Below, piece after piece: positions 6,531 through 15,124 of a stretch of 16,518 nt of DNA (the first letter of the stretch is position 1; every line of letters begins with the position of its first letter). The notes under the pieces were generated by a model. It was not told where the DNA came from. It saw nothing but the letters and a program-made list of their open reading frames with translations, and did no database searches. This DNA is from Phycisphaerales bacterium (lineage in GTDB: Bacteria; Planctomycetota; Phycisphaerae; Phycisphaerales; SM1A02). Made by a program: the position numbers and the translations under genes. The stretch spans positions 1 through 16,518 of the forward strand of contig DOVP01000144.1 in assembly GCA_003520025.1 (NCBI GenBank), given 5' to 3'.

Positions 6531-8698
6531 AAGTCGGGCATCCGGCGCAGCGAACGGCCCAATCGGACGGCATTGCCCACCACGGTGATGTCGCTCAAGG
6601 CCATCGCGCCCGCGGCGATCAGCGGTCCCCACGGCCCAAGCAGGCCCAGAGCTGCGACCGGGATCATGATGGTGTTGTAGAAGAACGCAAAAAAGAGGTT
6701 CTGGTGGATGCACCGCAGTGTCCGGCGTGCAATGACGATCAGCAGCGGCACGGACGAGGGGCGATGCCCCGGAATCACGACGTCGGCTGCCTCGATTGCG
6801 ACGTTTGTGCCGGATCCGACGGCGACGCCGACGCTCGCTGTTGCAAGTGCCGCGGCGTCGTTGATCCCGTCACCGACCATGAGGACCGGACCGGTCATGT
6901 CTTGAATGTGGGCGGCTTTCTCCTCGGGGGAGACACCGGCGTATACCGAGAACTCGGGCATTCCGATGGCCTCAGCGATCTCGACGGCGGCCTCGCGGCG
7001 ATCGCCTGAGAGCATGTGGGCGGGCGCGCCGAGGGCATCGAGTTCCCGGACTGCGGAGGCGGCATCGGGCAGCGGCTGGTCCCGGACATCGATGCGTCCG
7101 ATCAGTGTTCCATCGACATGTATCGCGCAGGCCGCATGTTCATCCTTTCGAACTTCAACAATGTGACCGTCAACCGTTGCTGTGACGCCGACACCTGGGA
7201 TGGCCGCGAAATCGCGTGGCGATGGAAGTGGCAGGCTCCGCTCCTCGATGACTTCACCGATCGCCTTGGCTACCGGGTGCTCACTGTCACGCTCGGCAGC
7301 ACCTGCCATGCGAAGCAACTCGTCTTCGCTTGTCCCCGGTTCCGGCGAGATCGAGATCACCACGGGCCGTCCTTTGGTCAAGGTGCCGGTCTTGTCAAAC
7401 ACGACTTCTTTGACACTGCCAGCCCGCTCCAACGCAGCGGCCGACTTGATGAGGATGCCTCTCCGCCCCGCTTCGCCGGTACCGACCATGACGGCCATCG
7501 GCGTCGCGAGCCCGAGGGCGCACGGGCATGAGATGATCAGTACCGTGACGGTGGCGATGATGCCGGTTGAGAAGTTGCTCCAGTCACCACTGGTGGCTGC
7601 CAGAATGGTCCACCCTGTAATCGTCAACACCGCCACGGCCAGCACGGCCGGCACGAAGATGGAACTGACTTTGTCGGCGACTCGTTGGATCGAGGCCCGG
7701 CTCCCGAGGGTATCCGAGACGAGCCGCGCGATCCGGGCGATGGTCGAGTCGTTTCCGGCGACATCGGCGACGATGACCAGTCGTCCGAGCGCATTGGTCG
7801 AGCCGGAGACGACCGGGTCGCCGACGCTTCGCAGCACCGGAATCGGTTCGCCGGTGATGAGTGATTCATCGACTTCGGACTCGCCCTCGGTCACGGTGCC
7901 GTCGACGGGAATGCGTCCGCCGGGCCGCACGAGCAGTTGCATGCCCGGTTGCACTTCGGCAACGGACACTTCGGTGGTCGTGCCATCCTCTGCAAGTTGC
8001 TCGGCCGTGTCGGGCTGGAGTTCCAAGAGGTCACGAATGGCCGACCCCGCCTTGGCCGACGAGCGTGCCTCCATCCAGTGTCCGAGGCTGATCAGTCCGA
8101 GCAGAGCGGCGGCCTCGGTGAAGTAACTCGGCTCGCCGTGTTCGATACCCATTTGTTCCAAGACGAAGAGGACGACCGAGTAGCCCCAGGCGGTGACCGC
8201 GCCGATGCTGATGAGCGTGTCCATGTTGGTGCCGCCATGCTTGAGGGCGGACCAGGCGGAGCTGAAGAAACCAGGCCCGACGATCGCCACGACCGCTGTG
8301 GCGGCGATGCCCAGCGTCCACGGGATCCAAGGCCCGGCGATGCCCATCGACTCGCCGCCCCAGTGCAGGATCGCCATGGGAATCCACATCCCCAGTCCAA
8401 TGAGGGCTCGCCGCCGCCACTGCCGCTCCTTCTTGGCGGCCAGATGCTCCATGTGATCATGCAGTTCAGCAGCCGAGGCGGGGTCTTCGCCGGCGGGGGT
8501 AGCCGGATACCCCACAGCGGTCACGAGCCGGGCGGCTTCGGTGGGATCGATGGTTCCATGAATAATGGCCCGGCCGGTCTGGACGCTGATGCTGGCATCG
8601 GTCACCAATGGGCTTGCCAGAAGGGCCTTGCGGGCGGTCTCGACGCAACTGGCGCAGGTGATATCGTCGATGTCGAGTTGGATGGTCTGGTCGGTCAT
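6521..8698 (-). CDS. copA: Copper-type (P1B-1) heavy-metal-translocating P-type ATPase
   Basis: This 725-residue pump of the inner membrane moves soft metal ions, probably Cu(I), out of the cytoplasm using ATP. In order there is one N-terminal HMA domain with CASC (Cys15, Cys18); membrane helices from about residue 98; the actuator TGE (282-284); the transport motif CPC (391-393); the phosphorylation site DKTGT (Asp435); SEHP (472-475) of the nucleotide domain; GDGIND (609-614); Tyr674-Asn675; and a last helix with Met699 and Ser702. Length is ordinary for a single-HMA CopA or FixI/CcoI-type pump. The last helix reads MALSD where copper pumps usually have M-x-x-S-S, so Asp703 replaces the second Ser. 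The frame continues open upstream to 8773, but that part reads antisense to another gene and the HMA domain starts right after the ATG at 8698. No clear Shine-Dalgarno is seen. It lies first in a minus-strand run of copper-related and exported proteins. Confidence 0.95.
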   Translation of the reverse strand: MTDQTIQLDIDDITCASCVETARKALLASPLVTDASISVQTGRAIIHGTIDPTEAARLVTAVGYPATPAGEDPASAAELHDHMEHLAAKKERQWRRRALIGLGMWIPMAILHWGGESMGIAGPWIPWTLGIAATAVVAIVGPGFFSSAWSALKHGGTNMDTLISIGAVTAWGYSVVLFVLEQMGIEHGEPSYFTEAAALLGLISLGHWMEARSSAKAGSAIRDLLELQPDTAEQLAEDGTTTEVSVAEVQPGMQLLVRPGGRIPVDGTVTEGESEVDESLITGEPIPVLRSVGDPVVSGSTNALGRLVIVADVAGNDSTIARIARLVSDTLGSRASIQRVADKVSSIFVPAVLAVAVLTITGWTILAATSGDWSNFSTGIIATVTVLIISCPCALGLATPMAVMVGTGEAGRRGILIKSAAALERAGSVKEVVFDKTGTLTKGRPVVISISPEPGTSEDELLRMAGAAERDSEHPVAKAIGEVIEERSLPLPSPRDFAAIPGVGVTATVDGHIVEVRKDEHAACAIHVDGTLIGRIDVRDQPLPDAASAVRELDALGAPAHMLSGDRREAAVEIAEAIGMPEFSVYAGVSPEEKAAHIQDMTGPVLMVGDGINDAAALATASVGVAVGSGTNVAIEAADVVIPGHRPSSVPLLIVIARRTLRCIHQNLFFAFFYNTIMIPVAALGLLGPWGPLIAAGAMALSDITVVGNAVRLGRSLRRMPDFAE

Positions 8699-8732
8699 GA
8701 TGATGCGGGCAGGGTAGACTACAGGCTTGCCT
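8699..8732. promoter_or_regulatory. Short divergent spacer with two small palindromes
   Basis: Only 34 bases separate the divergent copA start and the start of the small plus-strand gene. The spacer contains GTAGACTAC (8714-8722, GTAG/CTAC around a central A) immediately followed by AGGCTTGCCT (8723-8732, AGGC/GCCT around TT), which abuts the plus-strand ATG. Such paired palindromes could be an operator, but neither matches a copper-regulator box I recognise, and any promoters must extend into one or both genes. Speculative. Confidence 0.3.
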
Positions 8733-9026
8733 ATGTCCGAACCTCGCGCCCGTTCCATTTCGCTGATGCTCACACTGGTCCCGCTTCTGGCGGTGCTGTG
8801 TGTGTTGCTCGGCGACCCGACCGGCGAGCCGCGGGCCGCGGCCGGTCACGAGCCGCCCGCGATGGTCGTCTCGATCGGGGTTGATGCGAGCGGTGCCGCG
8901 GCGAGCGGTGATCAGTCCGGCCTTCCCCTCGGTGCCATGCCTGCTCCGCGGGCGGGGCGGTTGCGGGTTCGTGAGGCTGACCGACTTGGCCCCGCCAAGT
9001 TGCACCTTCCGCCACCCGCCGTCTGA
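8733..9026 (+). CDS. Small hypothetical membrane-anchored protein
   Basis: This 97-residue protein is not assigned to a family. One hydrophobic segment (about residues 10-27, [16 protein letters not shown]) after a short Arg-containing N-terminus gives a signal anchor or signal peptide. The remaining 70 residues are rich in Ala, Pro, Gly and Arg, with little predicted structure, and end in LHLPPPAV. Third codon positions are mostly G or C, like the neighbours, which supports real coding. A TTG six bases upstream is in frame, but the ATG is preferred. No Shine-Dalgarno is visible, so the start is uncertain. It is divergent from copA and 71 bases upstream of secA in the same direction. A role with either neighbour is not shown. 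Confidence 0.55.
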   Translation: MSEPRARSISLMLTLVPLLAVLCVLLGDPTGEPRAAAGHEPPAMVVSIGVDASGAAASGDQSGLPLGAMPAPRAGRLRVREADRLGPAKLHLPPPAV

Positions 9027-9082
9027 GCCCGTTTCGCGGTGATACAGACAGATTCCGGATCCCACATCACACCAGTTCTCCC

Positions 9083-9088
9083 GAGAGG
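9083..9088 (+). promoter_or_regulatory. Ribosome-binding site of secA
   Basis: GAGAGG lies 9 bases before the ATG at 9098. An in-frame TTG at 9089 would begin next to this site with no room for ribosome spacing, so the site decides in favour of the ATG, which also matches the usual SecA N-terminus. Confidence 0.7.
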
Positions 9089-9097
9089 TTGATTCCC

Positions 9098-12000
9098 ATG
9101 GCTTTCCCCGTCGTTTCCAGCGTTGCACGCAAAGTGTTCGGCACTCGCAACGAGCGATTGGTCAAACGATATCTCAACATCGTAGATCGCGTCTCGGCTC
9201 TTGAGGCCGAGACTCGGCAACTCGACGATCAGGCACTTCGGGCCAAGACGGACGAGTTCAAGCAGCGTATTGCGGACGGCGCCAAGACCACCGACATGCT
9301 TCCCGAGGTCTTCGCCGTGGCGAGGGAGGCGATGGACAGGGCGGTCGGTATTCGCGCGATCTTCGATCCCGATGGAGAGTTCGATCCGGCAGTATTGACC
9401 GGAGAAGTGCGTTCGCTGTATGACCAGACCAAGGCGGCGATGGAAGCTGCGGAACCCAAGCCACCCACGGGTGAACTGCTCGGATGTACCGAAGCGGTGC
9501 CGGGTTGGGTCTGGATGGATATCCCGCTGCCGATCTACGAGGCGGTTCGCGCCGTCTGGCCTGAGTCACGTCCGCCGTACCGCGCCCGGCCCTTCGATGT
9601 ACAGATCATCGGTGGCATGGTGCTGTACGAGGGCAGCATTGCCGAGATGAAGACCGGTGAAGGCAAGACGATTGTCGCACCGCTTTCCTGCTACCTCTCC
9701 ATGCTCGAAGGCAAGCAGGTGCATCTCGTGACGGTCAACGAGTATCTCGTGCAGCGTGACCGCGACTGGATGTTCCCCTTCTTTCGGGCGCTCGGTATGA
9801 CGGTGGGCGCCATTCATGCCCAGCATCGCCAGCCGCCGCAACTCAAGCAGATCATGTACCACTGCGATGTCGTGTACGGCATGACCAGCGAGTTTGGTTT
9901 CGACTACCTTCGCGACAACATGAAGATGTCTGTCGCCGAGCAGGTGCAGCGTCATCGGCAGATCGCCATCGTCGACGAGGTCGACTCGACGCTCATCGAC
10001 GAGGCGCGTACGCCGCTGATCATCAGCGGCCCGGCCCATGACACGCAGCCGAGATATGAACTCGCCGATCGACTGGCCCTGCACCTGCTTTCGAAGCAGA
10101 CGGAGTGGAATGCGGCCGACGAGCGGGTACAGAAGTGCCTCGTCGACATTTCCGGTCTGGAAGGCGATATCCGCAACGTGCGGGATCGCAGCGAGATTCC
10201 AGCCATGAAGGAGCGGCTCGATGCGTTCAAGGCCGAGTTGCCCACGTTCGAGATCACCCGCGACAAGCATCTCCAGTACTACGAAGTCGAACTCGACAAG
10301 AAGCGTGCGACTCTTACGCACGAGGGCATTTCTGAAGCGCAGAAGGAGTCAGGCCTCGGTTCCTTCTATGTGGGCGACAATATTGACCTGCCCCATCTGA
10401 TGGAGCAGGGCATTCGGGCTCATACGGTGTATCAGCGTGACCGTGACTACATCGTCGCACCTGATGACAAGGGCGAGCAGACGATTGTGATCGTCGATCA
10501 GAACACCGGCCGCAAGATGGTTGGTCGGCAGTGGTCCGACGGACTGCATCAGGCCATCGAGTCCAAGGAAGGCGTCCCCATCAAGGAAGAGACGCAGACC
10601 ATGGCGACCATCACGATCCAGAACTTCTTCAAACTCTACGAGCGGCTCTCGGGCATGACCGGCACTGCCGACACCGAGGCGACCGAGTTCTACGAAATCT
10701 ACAAACTTGATGTCGTGGTGATTCCCACCAACGTCCCGGTCATCCGCGGCGACCACAATGACGTTGTCTACCTCTCGATCAAAGACAAGTCGGATGCGAT
10801 CATCGAGGAGATTGCCCGCTTTCACGATGTCGGTCGCCCGGTGCTGGTCGGCACGACCAGCGTAGAGAACTCCAAGGATGTCTCGGACGAACTCAAGCGT
10901 CGGTTCTCGATCAAGCATGAGGTGCTCAATGCCGAGCAGCACGAGCGGGAGTCTGAGATCGTCAAGCACGCCGGCGAACTCGGAGCCGTGATGATCGCCA
11001 CCAACATGGCTGGCCGCGGCACAGACATCAAACTCACGCCATTCACGACCTCCGAACTGCTCGACCACTGGAAGCGGCGCGATATCTGCCCGGCGGATGT
11101 GACGGCCGACATGCCCGAGCCGGCCATCGTCGCCAAGTGCTGGAGGCACATCGCCGCTCGCGAAATTGGCCTGCCACGCAAGCAGGTCGAAGAGATGTCC
11201 GACGAGCAGGTGCAGCGGACACTGCTTGAGTATTGGTACGAGAAGCACTGCTACGGGAAGGAATCCAAGGCCAAGTCGATGAAGAACGAACAGTTGCTCG
11301 AAGCCTTGGACGCCAGCGGCGCTTGCACGCTGCACCACCTGCGGCTGTACGACACGGCCGAGGATCTCGGCGGCTTGCATGTTGTCGGTACAGAGCGGCA
11401 CGAGTCGCGGCGCATCGACAATCAGTTGCGTGGCCGTTCTGGTCGTCAGGGCGATCGTGGCTCGTCCCGCTTCTTCCTGAGTCTCGAAGACCCGCTTATG
11501 AAGATGTTCGCCGGCCCGACCACGCTGAAACTGCTCAGCCGCCTCGGCATGAAGGAGGGCGACGCCATCGAGCATCCGATGCTGAGCAAAGCCGTCGGAC
11601 GTGCCCAGCGGAAGGTGGAGGAGCGGAACTTCCTCATTCGCAAGAACATTCTCGAATACGACGAAGTGATGGACCACCAGCGGCACGAATTCTACGGAAC
11701 CCGGCAACGCATTCTCGAAGGCCGCAACATCAAGGAATTGATCTTCGATCATCTGCAGCAGGCATCGGTCGATGCTGCGTGGCGGTTCATGGACGCGCAG
11801 TATCCAGCCACCTGTGTCGCAGAGTGGGTACGCGAGCACATGTCGGTCAATATCGAGCCGTCGCGGCTCAAGATCGATGATCGCGAGGATCTGCACGAGG
11901 GCATTCGGCGGTTGGCGCACGAAGAGGCGACCTCCATCCTGCGGGTTTCGATCGGCGAGTTTCTCAGTGAGGACATCGACCTCGGCGAAGGCGCCATCGC

Positions 12001-13201
12001 TCGGCGTGACGAGGGGGGAGACAATTACCAGGGTTTGGCGGAGTGGATGAATGGACACTTCGGAACGAATTTGACCGGGTCTGACCTGATGGACAAGGAG
12101 CGACGGGATCTGCTGGACGAACTCGATCTCGCTGCTGCTGAAGCAATCGAGAAGGTCGACCTCGGCCCACTTGATGCCTTCCTCCTTGAGGATTACCCCA
12201 AGCGTGAACTGGCCAAGTGGGTATCAACGCGATTCGGTGTTGAGTTTGATGTGGATCGGTTGCTCGACGCGCACGACGCCGAGGAGGCCACTGCTGTGAT
12301 CATCGAGGCGGCTGCCGCGTTGTACCGCGAGCGGGAGATCTGCTACCCGATCGACTTCGCGATCGACATGACCAATGCCACGATGCAGCAGGATCCCGCC
12401 AAGGCGATCGGGCAGTTCTGCACGTGGGCGAACTCGCGATACGAACTCGGCTGGACCATGGAGGCGCTGCCATCTACGGATCCGCAGGAGCTTCGCCGCT
12501 TGCTTATCGAGGCTGCCAGAACCTGGGATGAGGCGAAGATCGACGAGCGTGCCGGGCGGATTCTGGCCGAGATCGGCGAGGATCTGGACACGGTCGATAC
12601 TTGGCTGCGAGATGCCATGAATGCAGCGTTCACAGAGGCGCAGCGAGCGGCCTTTGCTGGTGACCCACGCGGCGCTCTCGCCGAGCGGATTGCCAGCACG
12701 ATGCGGGTGGAAGTATCGCAACTGGAGCAGTGGATTCTGCTTCAAATTCTCGATTCGTCTTGGAAGGAGCATCTGCACCAGATGGATCAGTTGCGGGAGT
12801 CGATTGGCTATCGCAGTTTCAGTCAGCGCGACCCGAAGATCGAGTTCAAGCGAGAAGGAGCCAATCTTTTCGACGAGATGCTCGAATCGATCCGCGACAA
12901 GGTGACCGATCTGGTCTTCAAAGCTCGCTTGCAGGCGCGACCTCGACAGGCGCCGCAGCCAAAGCAGCAGCCCGAAACGCCGAAGTCACCGCCACCTGTG
13001 GCGGAGGATCCGCAGCAGACCCAAGATCGCACCGCCGTCGCCGCTGCCGCTGCAGCGGCAAGTGAGGGACGCCGCGTACGAACCGGTGGTCCCAAGAAAT
13101 CCTCGCCGTCGGCGGCTTCAACTGCGGTCGTCGGTCGAAACGAGCCGTGTCCCTGCGGCTCTGGCAAGAAGTACAAGAAGTGTTGCGGCGCCAGGGGGTA
13201 G
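9098..13201 (+). CDS. secA: Preprotein translocase ATPase SecA, enlarged form
   Basis: This is the ATPase motor that drives unfolded preproteins through SecYEG. It is 1367 residues, against roughly 850-950 in most bacteria. NBD1 has EMKTGEGKT (Walker A, ending near 191) and [20 protein letters not shown] (DEVD 293-296). NBD2 has [12 protein letters not shown] (635-646) and [20 protein letters not shown] (from about 764). The helical scaffold region has [12 protein letters not shown] (around 853) and [21 protein letters not shown] with [12 protein letters not shown] (after 1212). The C-terminus has the zinc-binding tail [13 protein letters not shown] (1351-1363), after a Pro/Gln/Ala-rich linker. 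Extra segments are about 77 residues (87-163), about 58 residues in the PPXD (336-393), a 111-residue stretch in NBD2 (647-757), and an expanded helical wing (about 880-1205). All ATPase motifs are intact, so it should be functional. It appears to be the housekeeping copy, but a second secA elsewhere cannot be excluded. Confidence 0.97.
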   Translation: MAFPVVSSVARKVFGTRNERLVKRYLNIVDRVSALEAETRQLDDQALRAKTDEFKQRIADGAKTTDMLPEVFAVAREAMDRAVGIRAIFDPDGEFDPAVLTGEVRSLYDQTKAAMEAAEPKPPTGELLGCTEAVPGWVWMDIPLPIYEAVRAVWPESRPPYRARPFDVQIIGGMVLYEGSIAEMKTGEGKTIVAPLSCYLSMLEGKQVHLVTVNEYLVQRDRDWMFPFFRALGMTVGAIHAQHRQPPQLKQIMYHCDVVYGMTSEFGFDYLRDNMKMSVAEQVQRHRQIAIVDEVDSTLIDEARTPLIISGPAHDTQPRYELADRLALHLLSKQTEWNAADERVQKCLVDISGLEGDIRNVRDRSEIPAMKERLDAFKAELPTFEITRDKHLQYYEVELDKKRATLTHEGISEAQKESGLGSFYVGDNIDLPHLMEQGIRAHTVYQRDRDYIVAPDDKGEQTIVIVDQNTGRKMVGRQWSDGLHQAIESKEGVPIKEETQTMATITIQNFFKLYERLSGMTGTADTEATEFYEIYKLDVVVIPTNVPVIRGDHNDVVYLSIKDKSDAIIEEIARFHDVGRPVLVGTTSVENSKDVSDELKRRFSIKHEVLNAEQHERESEIVKHAGELGAVMIATNMAGRGTDIKLTPFTTSELLDHWKRRDICPADVTADMPEPAIVAKCWRHIAAREIGLPRKQVEEMSDEQVQRTLLEYWYEKHCYGKESKAKSMKNEQLLEALDASGACTLHHLRLYDTAEDLGGLHVVGTERHESRRIDNQLRGRSGRQGDRGSSRFFLSLEDPLMKMFAGPTTLKLLSRLGMKEGDAIEHPMLSKAVGRAQRKVEERNFLIRKNILEYDEVMDHQRHEFYGTRQRILEGRNIKELIFDHLQQASVDAAWRFMDAQYPATCVAEWVREHMSVNIEPSRLKIDDREDLHEGIRRLAHEEATSILRVSIGEFLSEDIDLGEGAIARRDEGGDNYQGLAEWMNGHFGTNLTGSDLMDKERRDLLDELDLAAAEAIEKVDLGPLDAFLLEDYPKRELAKWVSTRFGVEFDVDRLLDAHDAEEATAVIIEAAAALYREREICYPIDFAIDMTNATMQQDPAKAIGQFCTWANSRYELGWTMEALPSTDPQELRRLLIEAARTWDEAKIDERAGRILAEIGEDLDTVDTWLRDAMNAAFTEAQRAAFAGDPRGALAERIASTMRVEVSQLEQWILLQILDSSWKEHLHQMDQLRESIGYRSFSQRDPKIEFKREGANLFDEMLESIRDKVTDLVFKARLQARPRQAPQPKQQPETPKSPPPVAEDPQQTQDRTAVAAAAAAASEGRRVRTGGPKKSSPSAASTAVVGRNEPCPCGSGKKYKKCCGARG
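11813..12541 (+). other. Four divergent internal repeats in the SecA helical wing region
   Basis: Within secA, four stretches share the pattern (A/L)xxWxxxxF or a variant, a short acidic linker with Leu, then a long helix ending in an Ala/Glu-rich segment. They centre on Trp910 ([18 protein letters not shown]), Trp983 ([18 protein letters not shown]), Trp1041 ([18 protein letters not shown]) and Trp1110 ([18 protein letters not shown]), spaced 73, 58 and 69 residues apart. Ordinary SecA has one comparable unit in its helical wing. The fourth copy leads directly into the conserved scaffold. Similarity was judged by eye; no alignment score is available. Confidence 0.6.
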
Positions 13202-13237
13202 TGGGGGTCTGGTACGGGGCAGGGCCATTGACGGATA

Positions 13238-14356
13238 TCAACTCGTTGGTGTGCATCCTCGGGCGGTACTTGATCCCTTCGTGATCCACGGTGTGAAGAG
13301 AATCAGGATTGCTGCAACTGCCGCGACCCAGGTTGGCTCGTGAAGAAGCCCGATTTCCCCGAGCACCGCCGCCACGGCAAGCAAAATGATCAGCCTCACC
13401 AGACCCTTGAGCGTGACTTTGGGCGAGCTCCGCAGGCACCACGCCAGCACGATTGCGGGGAAGACCAGTCCATACAGAGCCAGCCATCTGAAGTACAGAT
13501 CGATCACTTCGGACCATGTGTCGATGAGTTGAAGGCCGATGATGAAGGCGGCGGCGAGTACGAGCGCCAGCCATGGAATCTCGATGAACGTGCTCGATGT
13601 CAACACGCCGTCCCGCAACTCACGCAGGTTGGCCCCGATCGTGAAGGTGGACTGCCCGAAGATCCACGCCAGTACCACGGTTGTTCCCGTTCGCTCGCCG
13701 AGCCACCAATACGAAGCCGTCACGAGCAGCATGAACAAGAATCCCCCGCCGAGCACGAGGAACCCAAGCGGCCCCTCGGTTTCCTGGCGAACCCGGTGAA
13801 ACGGGGCATCAAGCCATGGACACAGCAGAAACCCAATGATGAAAATCGGTGCCAGCCATACCAATTCGATGGGTGGTTTGGTACCCGACCAGCCGAGTGA
13901 ATCCCCGCAGCCGCAGTTGGATACCACAACGATGCTACCGCTGGCAAAGGCGATTGTTCCCAGCAGCGGCCACCAAGATCGTGGTGCCAGCGAGAGCAGG
14001 AGTCCCAGTGCCAGTGAGATCAGAGGAAACAGCACCCAATTCCATGGTCCGACCATGTCCGGAGGAAAGATCCAAACCGCGACAATCGACAAGAAGAGCA
14101 GATGAAATGCAATTGTCAGTGAAACGAAGAGGCCGATGGCCTGTGGGTGACGTTTGCAGAAGGCGCGGGAAGCGTCTGGTGAGCCCAGCAGCAGTCCCAT
14201 GGCGGTCGCGCCGAGCACATTCGGAATGGCGATCAGTAGAAACCCGCTCCAACCAAACCACTGCATGAGAATCGCGGGCAGGAACAGGCCGATGCACCAC
14301 GTCCAACTTGCTGCGCCGTAGAGGGCCCAGCCGATGGTGCGGAGCGGATGTGTCAT
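13238..14356 (-). CDS. Polytopic integral membrane protein of unknown function
   Basis: This 372-residue protein is almost entirely hydrophobic, with about 11 or 12 likely membrane helices. The first two, WTWCIGLFLPAILM and GFLLIAIPNVLGATAMG, loosely recall sodium:solute symporters (an IPNxxGA stretch), but the protein is too short and no transport site is recognised. A loop near residues 150-160 has CGCGD, and short charged loops such as APFHRVRQETEG separate the helices. It begins 16 bases after the stop of the DUF4442 gene in the same direction, so the two are probably co-transcribed. It ends 36 bases from the end of convergent secA, with no obvious intrinsic terminator in that gap. No Shine-Dalgarno is visible before the ATG. 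Substrate and function are unknown. Confidence 0.85.
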   Translation of the reverse strand: MTHPLRTIGWALYGAASWTWCIGLFLPAILMQWFGWSGFLLIAIPNVLGATAMGLLLGSPDASRAFCKRHPQAIGLFVSLTIAFHLLFLSIVAVWIFPPDMVGPWNWVLFPLISLALGLLLSLAPRSWWPLLGTIAFASGSIVVVSNCGCGDSLGWSGTKPPIELVWLAPIFIIGFLLCPWLDAPFHRVRQETEGPLGFLVLGGGFLFMLLVTASYWWLGERTGTTVVLAWIFGQSTFTIGANLRELRDGVLTSSTFIEIPWLALVLAAAFIIGLQLIDTWSEVIDLYFRWLALYGLVFPAIVLAWCLRSSPKVTLKGLVRLIILLAVAAVLGEIGLLHEPTWVAAVAAILILFTPWITKGSSTARGCTPTS

Positions 14357-14372
14357 ACGCGTCGACGAAAGG

Positions 14373-14981
14373 TCAGACGGTCATCTTCCGACGCTTGCGA
14401 GCCTTTTTGCTGCTGCGGCTTCGCACCGCAGCCTTCGGGGCGCAATGGAAGGTCATCTTGCAGCGGCCGACCCGGAGCGGATGGTCTCGTTTGCCCAGAA
14501 TCTGGCAGACGTTCATCGTGAGATCAATGTTGAACTCGGCGCCATTCTCCTTCGCCTCGGTGACGTGTTCGTGGAGGCCTCCCGGGTTGACGACGTCATA
14601 GACCGCCGGTCCACAACATGGGCGGAGGAAGCGATAGTTGAGGTCCTTGCAGATGACGATGTAGTCGGTCCCGACTTCAGAGAACAGGAACATGCCGCCA
14701 GCGACCTCGGAGTTGCCCAGCAGGGCGGCACCGGCCATGGCGTTGTACCAGTTGCGGTTGACCCGTTTGAACGGCAGGATGGCAGTAAAGCGGCCGGTGC
14801 TCAGCCGTCTCATCGAGATGCCGGAACGCCACGCATAGGGCAGCCAGATGAGTGAGAAGACCCGGTGCCAGAAGTTATTTCTCGTGCTGAGCCGGCTCAG
14901 CAAAGCCTCAAGCCGCGGCCACAGCCCTTTCGGGGCGGTGACGGTTTGGATGCCAGCGGCGTTGGATGAGGTGAGTGACAT
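14373..14981 (-). CDS. DUF4442 (hotdog-fold, thioesterase-like) protein with basic C-terminal tail
   Basis: This 202-residue protein appears to be a DUF4442 member of the hotdog/acyl-CoA thioesterase-like group. It shows FWHRVFSLIWLPYAWRSGISM (38-58), FKRVNRNWYNAMAGAALLGNSEVAGG (71-96) and a core strand ending KDLNYRFLRPCCGP (112-125), then a beta strand EFNIDLTMNVCQ (149-160). The central helix and the RVNRNW stretch match the family layout; catalytic residues are not certain in DUF4442. The last 27 residues are strongly basic (SRSSKKARKRRKM) and do not belong to the fold. The frame is open to 15155, but the extra N-terminus overlaps the divergent isomerase gene and looks non-coding, so the ATG at 14981 was chosen; its ribosome site is weak. 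It is followed 16 bases later by the membrane protein gene. Confidence 0.75.
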   Translation of the reverse strand: MSLTSSNAAGIQTVTAPKGLWPRLEALLSRLSTRNNFWHRVFSLIWLPYAWRSGISMRRLSTGRFTAILPFKRVNRNWYNAMAGAALLGNSEVAGGMFLFSEVGTDYIVICKDLNYRFLRPCCGPAVYDVVNPGGLHEHVTEAKENGAEFNIDLTMNVCQILGKRDHPLRVGRCKMTFHCAPKAAVRSRSSKKARKRRKMTV

Positions 14982-15111
14982 GGGGGGGTCCAGGAGCTCT
15001 GTCGGTAGAAAAATCCTGCGGGTTGGAAGAGGACGTATGGTAGCCGTTGACCGTTCGTGCCACCATGGGGATCCTGCGAAGATTCTCCGCCCCACGGTTC
15101 CCGCCAGAAAC

Positions 15112-15117
15112 AGGAAG
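15112..15117 (+). promoter_or_regulatory. Ribosome-binding site of the isomerase-like gene
   Basis: AGGAAG lies 7 bases before the ATG at 15125. It decides the start over the in-frame codons 60-78 bases upstream, whose translation (RATMGILRRFSAPRF) does not belong to the TIM barrel. Confidence 0.65.
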
Positions 15118-15124
15118 TCCCACC

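Noticed and set aside
7182..8126. 314-codon plus-strand open frame opposite copA
   Set aside because: Its Ser/Thr/Ala/Pro-rich composition is typical of an antisense shadow, and the minus strand has all P-ATPase motifs.
8699..8773. Longer copA start at 8773
   Set aside because: It would overlap the divergent small gene and adds a sequence with no HMA or signal character; the HMA domain fits a start at 8698.
10349..12058. 569-codon minus-strand open frame inside secA
   Set aside because: Long antisense frames are common in GC-rich genes; it mirrors conserved SecA codons, and the sense frame carries all SecA motifs.
13202..13237. Bidirectional terminator between convergent secA and the membrane protein gene
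   Set aside because: The 36 bases are G-rich but show no inverted repeat or T/A tracts.
15047..15075. TTGACC as a -35 box for the isomerase gene
   Set aside because: The hexamer at the right spacing (GATCCT) is a poor -10 match, and promoter consensus in this lineage is uncertain.
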